From the NCBI GenBank assembly GCA_015233705.1, contig JADFXE010000064.1, forward strand, positions 1 through 5,436: a DNA stretch of 5,436 bases, written 5' to 3'. Position numbers and translations under genes: made by a program. Under the pieces are notes generated by a model. It was given only the letters and a program-made list of their open reading frames with translations, was not told where the DNA came from and did no database searches. The first letter of the stretch is position 1, and each line of letters begins with the position of its first letter. The stretch comes from Candidatus Omnitrophota bacterium. Lineage in GTDB: Bacteria > Omnitrophota > Koll11 > Zapsychrales > Fredricksoniimonadaceae. Shown here in pieces: positions 1 through 5,436 of the stretch.

Positions 1-834
1 ACGATCATCGCGGTCCTCTCCGCCAAGATGTCCTGCGAGACGCTGCCCAGGAATAAACTGAAGGACCTTAAGGACGCCTCGTATTTCATCGCCGAGGTGG
101 CCAATCTGCCGATCCCGGATTTTCATCCGTTCACGGGTCATTCTGCTTTTGCGCACAAGGCCGGCGTTCACATCGACGCGATCCTGAAGAATTCCAGGGC
201 CTACGAACATATCGATCCGACGACGTTCGGCAATCACCGGCGTTTCATCACCTCCGAGCTGGCGGGTAAGATGCCGCTCATCCAAAAGGCACAGGAGCTG
301 GCGGTCAAGATCGACAAGAAATCGCCCGAGGCCAAAGAGATCCTGCAGGCGCTGCAGAAGAAGGAACTGGAAGGTTACCAGTTCGAAGGCGCGGATGCGT
401 CGTTCGAACTTTTCATGAAGAAGCATCTGAAGAAGTACAAGCCGTTCTTCAAGCTCGAGGGCTTCCGGGTCCATACCGAGAAAAAGGCGGACGGCAGTGC
501 GTGGGCCGAGGCCACGATCCATATCGAGGTCAAGGGCGAGAAGCGCTTCAGCGCGTCCGATAGCGTGGGTCCGGTCGAGGCGCTCGACAAGGCGCTGCGT
601 AAGGCCCTTCTCAAGGCTTATCCGTCGCTCGAGCACATGCGCCTGACAGACTTTAAAGTACGCGTGCTGGACACCAAAGATGGCACCTCTGCCAAGGTGC
701 GGGTCCTCATCGAGTCGCAGGATGAGCATGATTCCTGGACCACGGTCGGTGTGCACGAGAACATCATCGAGGCGTCCTGGGAGGCGCTGGTGGACAGTGT
801 GGAATATAAATTGCTCAAGGATTCCAAGAAGTAG
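1..834 (+). CDS. cimA: (R)-citramalate synthase, C-terminal 277 residues (5' end outside window)
   Basis: CimA condenses acetyl-CoA with pyruvate to (R)-citramalate, the first step of the threonine-independent route to isoleucine, in the cytoplasm. The frame is open from base 1 and ends with TAG at 832-834, so the start and most of the TIM barrel are missing. An internal ATG at base 28 is not the start, because conserved sequence runs through it. Visible residues ~47-57 (HSAFAHKAGVH) are the conserved post-barrel segment of the DRE-TIM/2-isopropylmalate synthase family. Residues ~125-275 form the LeuA-type regulatory dimer domain. The segments EGYQFEGADASFEL, GTSAKVRVLIES and NIIEASWEALVDS are typical of the citramalate synthase branch rather than LeuA or homocitrate synthase. 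The regulatory domain is probably the site of feedback control by isoleucine (known for the family, not visible here). Only 6 bases separate it from valS. Family assignment is strong; exact substrate is inferred from similarity recalled without a search. Confidence 0.9.
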   Translation, partial: TIIAVLSAKMSCETLPRNKLKDLKDASYFIAEVANLPIPDFHPFTGHSAFAHKAGVHIDAILKNSRAYEHIDPTTFGNHRRFITSELAGKMPLIQKAQELAVKIDKKSPEAKEILQALQKKELEGYQFEGADASFELFMKKHLKKYKPFFKLEGFRVHTEKKADGSAWAEATIHIEVKGEKRFSASDSVGPVEALDKALRKALLKAYPSLEHMRLTDFKVRVLDTKDGTSAKVRVLIESQDEHDSWTTVGVHENIIEASWEALVDSVEYKLLKDSKK

Positions 835-840
835 CCCACC

Positions 841-3485
841 ATGTCAGAAATCAATTCCCGTTACAATCCCAAAGAAGTCGAAGAAAAGCGTCTCAAGCTG
901 TGGGATGATAAGAAGCCTTTTCACGCGACTGCCAAGCGGTCGAAGAAAGGCTCCTTTGCGGTCATGATCCCGCCGCCGAATGTGACCGGTGTCCTTCACA
1001 TGGGACATGCTTTGAACAACACGCTGCAGGATATTCTGACGCGCTACAAGAGAATGCAGGGTTTTGACGCGCTGTGGATGCCGGGCACGGACCACGCCGG
1101 TATCGCGACGCAGAACGTGGTCGAGAAGCAGATCGCCAAGGAAGGCCTGACGCGTGAGTCCCTCGGCCGCGAGAAGTTCATGGAGCGGCTCTGGGCGTGG
1201 AAGAAGCAGAACGGCGACACGATCATCAATCAGCTGCACAAACTGGGATCCTCCTGCGACTGGGATCGCACGCGCTTTACCATGGACGAAGGTTATTCGG
1301 AGGCCGTCAAGGAGGTCTTTGTCGAGCTTTACAAGCGCGGCCTCATTTACCAGGGCAATTACATCATCAACTGGTGTCCGCGCTGCGAGACTGCGCTTTC
1401 CGACGAAGAGGCCGAGCACAAGGACAATAACGGCAACCTCTGGCACATCAAGTATCCTTTCAAGGACCATCCCGAAGAATTCGTGACCGTGGCAACCACC
1501 CGTCCTGAAACAATGCTGGGTGACACCGCTGTCGCGGTCAATCCAGCGGATGAGCGTTACGCCCATTTGCTCGGCAAGACGCTTGTCCTGCCTTTGGTGA
1601 ACCGCGAGATCAAGATCATCGCCGATGAGTTGGTCGACCGCGAGTTCGGTTCCGGCGCGGTCAAGGTCACGCCTGCGCATGATCCCAATGACTTCGCCAT
1701 GGGGCGCCGTCATGATCTGGAATTTATTAACGTCATGCATCCCAACGGCGTCATGAACAAGAACGCCGGACGTTTTGACGGCCTGGACCGTTTCGAGGCG
1801 CGCAAGCAGGTGGTGAAGGCCCTCAAAGAGGAAGGCTGGCTCATCAAGATCGATTCGCATGCGCACGCCATCCGTCGCTGTTACCGCTGCGACACGGTGG
1901 TGGAGCCGTATCTGTCCAAGCAGTGGTTTGTCAGGATGAAGCCGCTGGCAGACAAGGCGCTCGCCGCTTTCAAGGCCGGCAAGCCGCGTATTCAGCCCAA
2001 GCGGTGGGAAAAGGTTTACGAAAACTGGCTGGTGGATATCCGCGACTGGTGCATCTCGCGTCAGATCTGGTGGGGACACCGTGTCCCGGTCTGGTATGAC
2101 GCGCAAGGCACGCCTTTTGTTGCCAAGACCGAGGGCGAGGCCAAGGCAGAGGCCCGGGCCAAACACGGCAAGGACGTTCCCTTAAAGCAGGATCCGGATG
2201 TTTTGGACACCTGGTTCTCGTCGTGGCTGTGGCCCTTCGCGACCCTGGGCTGGCCCAAGGATAACGCGGACCTGAAATATTTTTATCCGACTAGCGCGCT
2301 CTTTACGGCACCGGAGATCATCTTCTTCTGGGTCGCACGCATGGTCATGGCGGGTATTGAATTCATGGGCGAGGTGCCTTTTGCCGACGTGATCCTGCAC
2401 GGCACTGTGCGTGACGCCAAGGGCCGCAAGATGTCCAAGTCGCTCGGCAATGCGCTGGACCCTCTGGAGATCATCGCTGAATATGGCGCTGATGCGCTGC
2501 GTTTTAGCATGATCCTGAATTCCGGGCAGGACATTTTCATTTCCAAGGAGAAATTCGAGATCGGCCGCAACTTTGCCAACAAGCTGTGGAACGCCTCGCG
2601 CCTGGTCATGATGAACACGACGCCCGACAGCCGCTCCGCTGACTGGAGCTCGCTCGACAAGGCCGGGCTGGATGTCACCTCCCGTTGGATCCTGTCGCGC
2701 TACCAGGTTGCGCTGACGGATGTTTCCAGGGCCATTGAGCAGTACCGCTATTCCGAGGGCATCAATGTCCTGTACGATTTCTTCTGGTCGACCTATTGCG
2801 ACTGGTATCTGGAGATGGTCAAGGCCAAGTTCGCTGACTCCTCGACACAGAAGGTGGCAGCCCTTGTTTTGCGCGGGGTTCTCAAGATGCTTCATCCGTT
2901 CATCCCGTTCGTGACCGAGGAGATCTATTCCCAGTTCAAGGGGCAGGAGGTCATTCTCACGATCGAGCCGTGGCGGGTCGTTGAGGACGCGTGGCGCGAC
3001 CCCGAGGGAGATGGGGGGGGGCTGTGGGTGCGCTCATTGATATCACCACCGGCATTCGCAATATCCGTGCCCAGTGGAATATCAAGCCCCAGGATGAGGT
3101 GGATTGTATCTTTGTCGCGCCCTCGGAAAAGGGGCTGGTTCTTCTCAAGGAGAATGCGGACATTATCAAAAAATTGGTCCGTCTGGGTGAGATGACCTTT
3201 GAGGCCAGGAGCCGAACGGTCAAGAATGCTGCCAGCGGCGTGGCCGGCGATATCCAGTATTTCATTCCGTTGGGCGCGCTTGTTGATCTGGACAAGGAAA
3301 AGGCCAGGATCAAGGATCTGATCGCCCAGCAGGAAAAGATGGCTGCCGGGATCGAGGGCCGTCTTTCCAACGCCGGCTTTGTCCAGAAAGCGCCGCCTGA
3401 GGTCATCGAAAAAGAGCGTCAGCGCATGGATGAACTGCGCGCCAAGAACGCTGAACTCACCAAAGCGATTGCCAGTCTGGTTTAG
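841..3485 (+). CDS. valS: Valyl-tRNA synthetase, reading frame broken at a G9 run
   Basis: ValS attaches valine to tRNA-Val in the cytoplasm and hydrolyses mischarged Thr-tRNA. It is a class Ia enzyme. The HIGH signature is HMGH at residues 53-56 and KMSKS is at 530-534. The CP1 editing domain shows TTRPET at 219-224 and an AHDPND segment around 279-284. Two cysteine pairs, CPRC (179-182) and CYRC (347-350), look like a four-cysteine zinc site, as in some bacterial ValRS/IleRS. The anticodon-binding domain follows, with TYCDWYLEMVK near 650. The frame from ATG 841 runs to TGA 3193-3195, but after G727 it gives 57 unrelated residues. The conserved protein (IRNIRAQW, then the C-terminal coiled coil) continues in the -1 frame to TAG 3483-3485. 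Restoring the frame gives ~881 residues, normal for the family. The start lies 6 bases after cimA with no clear ribosome binding site, which suggests translational coupling. Identity is very sure; whether the break is real is not. Confidence 0.93.
3013..3021 (+). other. G9 homopolymer at the valS frame break
   Basis: Nine consecutive G follow GAT (D724). Read in the upstream frame they are GGG GGG GGG, then CTG TGG and the aberrant tail. One extra G, or two fewer, rejoins the downstream ValS frame (GCT GTG GGT GCG CTC). A -1 ribosomal slip on G_GGG_GGG at 3015-3021 would give the same protein as a tenth G. An AGGGAG at 3005-3010 resembles an internal Shine-Dalgarno but lies only four bases before the heptamer, closer than is usual for stimulating -1 frameshifting. 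No strong stem-loop follows. Homopolymer miscount is the simplest explanation. Confidence 0.9.
3021..3485 (+). other. valS: Out-of-frame C-terminal segment of ValS (end of anticodon-binding domain and coiled coil)
   Basis: This is the -1 frame part of valS, ~154 residues. An automated caller may report it as a separate gene from the GTG at 2991, but the ten codons before 3021 in this frame are not ValS-like. It starts with AVGALIDITTGIRNIRAQW, matching the helix around the family's IRNIR motif (residues 739-743 of the repaired protein). It ends in a charged coiled coil (about 816-881) that includes SNAGFVQKAPPEV, a hallmark of the ValS C-terminal tRNA-binding arm. There are no stops and no decay of conserved positions. 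That points to a sequencing error, a very recent mutation, or frame restoration during expression, rather than an old pseudogene. It is not likely to be an independent protein. Confidence 0.85.
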
Positions 3486-3488
3486 TGA

Positions 3489-3531
3489 GGCCGTCGTTTG
3501 CGCAGCCAAAGGCAAGCGCAAGTGACTGGCC
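3489..3531 (+). terminator. Long imperfect hairpin just after valS (possible terminator)
   Basis: The hairpin begins three bases after the valS stop. From outside inward it pairs GGCC (3489-3492) with GGCC (3528-3531), GTC with GAC (one bulged T at 3527), two G-T wobbles, then TTGCGC (3498-3503) with GCGCAA (3516-3521). A small asymmetric internal loop and GCC-AAA-GGC form the tip. The position suits the end of the cimA-valS transcript. The weakness is the tail: there is no immediate T-run after 3531, and the first T-rich stretch is near 3545-3560. It could instead be a 3' stabilising stem or a Rho-linked end. Confidence 0.5.
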
Positions 3532-3574
3532 GAATTAAGAGGACATTTTCTGGTTTTTGTCTTCTTCCGCTGGC

Positions 3575-3591
3575 TTGACAATTCCTGTCAA
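3575..3591. promoter_or_regulatory. Inverted repeat TTGACA-N5-TGTCAA overlapping the -35 box
   Basis: Two perfect 6-base arms (3575-3580 and 3586-3591) are separated by ATTCC. The left arm is the -35 hexamer itself, so a dimeric protein bound here would compete with RNA polymerase. The 17-bp size fits a small helix-turn-helix dimer, for instance autoregulation by the gene just downstream. That link is a guess. It could also be a chance palindrome. Confidence 0.4.
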
Positions 3592-3603
3592 ATCGTTTAC
3601 TCT
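3575..3603 (+). promoter_or_regulatory. Putative sigma70-type promoter of the HTH-receiver gene
   Basis: A perfect -35 hexamer TTGACA (3575-3580) is followed after 17 bases by TACTCT (3598-3603). This weak -10 keeps the most informative T, A and final T of TATAAT. Transcription would start near 3610, giving a leader of about 28 bases. The surrounding 3541-3637 stretch is clearly more AT-rich than the flanking genes. The consensus -35 and exact spacing are seen directly; the promoter function is inferred. Confidence 0.55.
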
Positions 3604-3610
3604 GATACTA

Positions 3611-3628
3611 GAAAAATACGAAAAATAG
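3611..3628 (+). repeat. Tandem 9-base A-rich direct repeat in the leader
   Basis: GAAAAATAC is followed immediately by GAAAAATAG (8 of 9 bases identical), between the inferred transcription start and the ribosome binding site. The A-rich leader probably keeps the start region unstructured. It is too short to call more than low-complexity sequence. Confidence 0.4.
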
Positions 3629-3630
3629 GA
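3626..3630 (+). promoter_or_regulatory. Ribosome binding site for the HTH-receiver gene
   Basis: TAGGA ends seven bases before the ATG at 3638. It is a modest Shine-Dalgarno but better than anything upstream of the valS or sensor-gene starts, and it supports 3638 over the internal ATG at 3656 (M7). Confidence 0.6.
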
Positions 3631-3637
3631 ATACGCG

Positions 3638-4216
3638 ATGTCCAACGACAAACCCATGACAACAGGTGAGATCGCTGATCTTTGTCACGTCCATTTGCGC
3701 ACGGTCCTGCAATGGATCCATGACGGCAAGATGAAGGCCTACCGCACGCCCGGCAACCACAGCCGCGTGAAGGTGGAGGATTTTGTCGCATTCCTCAAGC
3801 AATACAACATGCCGATCCCGGAGAATCTTTCTACGCGCGGCGAAGGCCGTAAGATCCTGATCGTGGATGATGATATCAACATGGTCAATGCCATCAAAAG
3901 GATCTTGCGCAAGGATCCTTCTTTCGAGATCGACGTGGCCTACGATGGTTTTGAAGCGGGCATCAAGCTGCTTCTTTTCAAGCCCGACCTGGTGATCCTT
4001 GACATGAAGATGCCGGGCATGAACGGTTACGAAGTGGCCCAGAAGATCAAGCGTTCCGCGAATTGCGAGCACACCAGGATCATCGGCGTGTCCGCCTATT
4101 TCGAGGATGAGGACAAGGAGCGCCTGGCACGTATTGGCGTGGACCACTGTATCGACAAGCCTTTCAGCTCCAATGGCCTTTTCGAAAAGGCCCAGGCATT
4201 GCTCGCCGTTGCCTGA
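3638..4216 (+). CDS. Response regulator with N-terminal excisionase-type HTH and C-terminal receiver domain
   Basis: This 192-residue cytoplasmic protein is probably a phosphorylation-controlled DNA-binding regulator. Residues 7-56 form an excisionase/MerR-like helix-turn-helix: MTTGEIADLCHV, then RTVLQWIHDGKMKAYRTPGNHSR with the basic wing, then a VEDFVAFL helix. A short linker (MPIPENL) leads to a complete receiver domain at ~71-190. Its acidic pocket is D77/D78, the phosphoacceptor is D122 (in VILDMKMPGMNGYEV), the switch Ser is S152 and the conserved Lys is K174 (DKPF). All key residues are present, so it should be phosphorylatable. Domain order is reversed relative to OmpR or NarL regulators. 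It has its own promoter-like region, and a sensor-protein gene follows 67 bases downstream on the same strand, its likely partner. Target genes are unknown; a palindrome in its own promoter makes autoregulation possible. Confidence 0.9.
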   Translation: MSNDKPMTTGEIADLCHVHLRTVLQWIHDGKMKAYRTPGNHSRVKVEDFVAFLKQYNMPIPENLSTRGEGRKILIVDDDINMVNAIKRILRKDPSFEIDVAYDGFEAGIKLLLFKPDLVILDMKMPGMNGYEVAQKIKRSANCEHTRIIGVSAYFEDEDKERLARIGVDHCIDKPFSSNGLFEKAQALLAVA

Positions 4217-4283
4217 TCTTCCGGGGGCCTTTCTCTGAGATCCTTTCCCGCCAGCATATCAGGCTCCTTGAGCGTGCTAGACC

Positions 4284-5436
4284 ATGAAGAATAAAATCAT
4301 ACTGTTGCTGATGTTGTGTGTCCTGGCGTCTTTCCCGTCGGCTTTTGCAGAGCCCGGCAGGGAATCGCGCCTTTGCCGGATCGGGGTCCTGGCTAACCGC
4401 CCGCCGGACAAGGTCCAAAAGCAATGGGAACACCTTGCGGCCTATCTGGATCAGCATGTCACTGATGCCAAGTTTCAGATTCTGCTACTGCCTGAGCCTA
4501 ATTTGGAGGCGGCTGTCCGTGAGGGTCAGGTTGATTTTATTATCACCCCGCCCGTCCAATACATCACGTTTAACGACAAGTATTCTGTGCAGAGTATCGC
4601 CACGATGGAGTCGCTGGCCGGCGAGGACCCGCAGCCTTTTCTTGCCGGGGCTGTTGTGGTGCTTCGTTCCAGGTCTGACCTTAGATCGATCCGGGACCTC
4701 AGGGGGAAAAGGCTTGTTGCGGCTGACGAGGATGACCTGGGTGGGACGCTGGCCGTCTGGCGAGAGTTAAAAGAGCGCGGGATCGATCCGTTCAAGGATC
4801 TGCATTCCCTGCGTTTTCTCGGAGATGAGAAGAAGGTTGTGGAGGCTATCCTTAAAGGAAGTGCGGATGCCGGCGCGGTTAATGCCGATGCCCTGCAAAG
4901 ATTGGCCCGACAGGGGGAGCTGGATCTTTCGATGATCGTTGTGATCCAGGAGGCGGCTTTCTCAAACAAAAATCCAGGAATTCTCAGCCGCACCCGCAGT
5001 ACGCGTCTTTATCCCAATTGGTCTTTTGCCCGCACTCAAAAGGCGGGTCCGGATCTCAGCAAGAAAGTCGCGGTGGCGCTTTTTCAGATGACCCGGGAGG
5101 ATACTCCGGCCGCTGCCACTGGTTATGCCGGCTGGACGATATCTTTGGATTATGGTCCTGTGCGGGCCTGTCTTTCTGACATTGGGTATGGACGTTCTAT
5201 CCATGCTCCCGGCAAGTTCTTTCCGGAATTTTCGCAGGTGCATAAACTGCAGATCCTGGGTGTGTTTTTTATTTTAGGAATGCTAGTAGCGTTGATACTG
5301 TACATCGTTCTTTTGAACCGGAGGTTTATTCGCTCGAGTGAGGCCTTGCAGCGGCAGATCAGGGAGAAAGACAAGGTCGGCGACAGCCTTCGCAAGAATG
5401 AGGTCGCTCTCAAGAATATGATTTTTGACCTGGCGC
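4284..5436 (+). CDS. Membrane sensor protein with PhnD/TtrS-like periplasmic domain, probable histidine kinase (3' end outside window)
   Basis: The frame is open from ATG 4284 to the window end: 384 residues, no stop. TAG at 4278-4280 in frame excludes an earlier start. Residues 1-22 are a Sec signal peptide (basic start, LLLMLCVLA core, AFA cleavage before E23). Residues ~32-300 resemble the phosphonate-binding-like periplasmic domain of TtrS-type sensors: RIGVLANRPPDKV, DFIITPPVQY (84-93), LRGKRLVAA, NWSFA (245-249), and AGWTISLDYGPV ending with Y290 nearby. One transmembrane helix spans ~324-344 and is followed by NRR. A charged helical linker (SEALQRQIREKDKVGDSL and on) then begins, typical of the lead-in to a PAS or kinase dimerisation domain. 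The kinase domain itself is not in the window, so histidine kinase activity is inferred from family and from the adjacent receiver protein. TtrS senses tetrathionate; the ligand here is unknown. No good ribosome binding site precedes the ATG. Confidence 0.85.
   Translation, partial: MKNKIILLLMLCVLASFPSAFAEPGRESRLCRIGVLANRPPDKVQKQWEHLAAYLDQHVTDAKFQILLLPEPNLEAAVREGQVDFIITPPVQYITFNDKYSVQSIATMESLAGEDPQPFLAGAVVVLRSRSDLRSIRDLRGKRLVAADEDDLGGTLAVWRELKERGIDPFKDLHSLRFLGDEKKVVEAILKGSADAGAVNADALQRLARQGELDLSMIVVIQEAAFSNKNPGILSRTRSTRLYPNWSFARTQKAGPDLSKKVAVALFQMTREDTPAAATGYAGWTISLDYGPVRACLSDIGYGRSIHAPGKFFPEFSQVHKLQILGVFFILGMLVALILYIVLLNRRFIRSSEALQRQIREKDKVGDSLRKNEVALKNMIFDLA

Noticed and set aside
844..2166. 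Long minus-strand open frame (440 codons) antisense to valS
   Set aside because: It mirrors a GC-biased coding strand. The + strand carries the clear ValS motifs throughout, and the antisense translation shows no recognisable domain.
2182..2895. Minus-strand open frame of 237 codons
   Set aside because: Same reason: it lies wholly inside conserved ValS sequence, with no family resemblance of its own.
3005..3050. dnaX-like programmed -1 frameshift cassette in valS
   Set aside because: The AGGGAG is too close to the slippery run, the best downstream pairing is only about 4 bp (GGTG/CACC), and a programmed shift has no known role in ValS. Kept only as an alternative in the findings.
3608..4147. 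Minus-strand open frame of 179 codons opposite the response regulator
   Set aside because: A shadow of the HTH-receiver gene, which has a promoter, a ribosome binding site and all receiver key residues on the + strand.
4215..4242. GATCT ... AGATC inverted repeat after the response regulator gene, as a terminator
   Set aside because: Only 5 bp of stem with an 18-base loop and no T-tract directly after it; likely chance. The two signalling genes are probably co-transcribed.
4314..4322. Lipoprotein signal (C12 in the sensor's signal peptide)
   Set aside because: The residues before C12 (L-M-L) do not form a lipobox, while AFA before E23 is a good signal peptidase I site.
4318..4770. + strand open frame of 150 codons overlapping the sensor gene
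   Set aside because: It is in a different frame from the signal-peptide/PhnD-like protein starting at 4284 and shows no domain; it is rich in Arg, Ser and Leu, as expected of a shadow frame.

Overview
The window is ordinary-looking chromosomal DNA from a moderately GC-rich bacterium. Genes are packed on the + strand, Shine-Dalgarno sequences are weak, and there are no mobile elements, CRISPR arrays or RNA genes. I cannot place the organism firmly. A (R)-citramalate synthase, a four-cysteine ValS, and an excisionase-type HTH fused to a receiver next to a periplasmic-binding sensor protein would suit an uncultivated or deeply branching Gram-negative lineage (Omnitrophota-like or deltaproteobacterial). 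That placement is inference only.

Layout: (1) 1-834, the 3' end of a citramalate synthase gene (cimA), which makes the five-carbon precursor of the pyruvate route to isoleucine. (2) 841-3485, valyl-tRNA synthetase (valS), starting 6 bases after cimA and probably co-transcribed with it. Its reading frame breaks at a run of nine G at 3013-3021. The last ~154 residues, carrying the end of the anticodon-binding domain and the C-terminal coiled coil, lie in the -1 frame and look well conserved. (3) 3486-3637, the main intergenic gap. It holds a long imperfect hairpin right after the valS stop, then a promoter-like TTGACA box lying inside a perfect 6-bp inverted repeat. (4) 3638-4216, a small regulator with an N-terminal excisionase/MerR-like helix-turn-helix and a C-terminal phosphoacceptor receiver domain, the reverse of the usual order. 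(5) 4284 to the window end, a membrane sensor protein cut by the edge. It has a signal peptide, a PhnD-like/TtrS-type periplasmic binding domain, one transmembrane helix and the start of a cytoplasmic helical linker. No stop codon falls inside the window.

The window thus joins a branched-chain amino acid/tRNA-charging pair to a separately promoted two-component system. In that system the periplasmic protein would sense a small ligand, and the HTH-receiver protein is its likely partner. The observations most worth a second look are the valS frame break, the inverted-order regulator with its palindromic promoter, and the TtrS-like sensor whose ligand is unknown.
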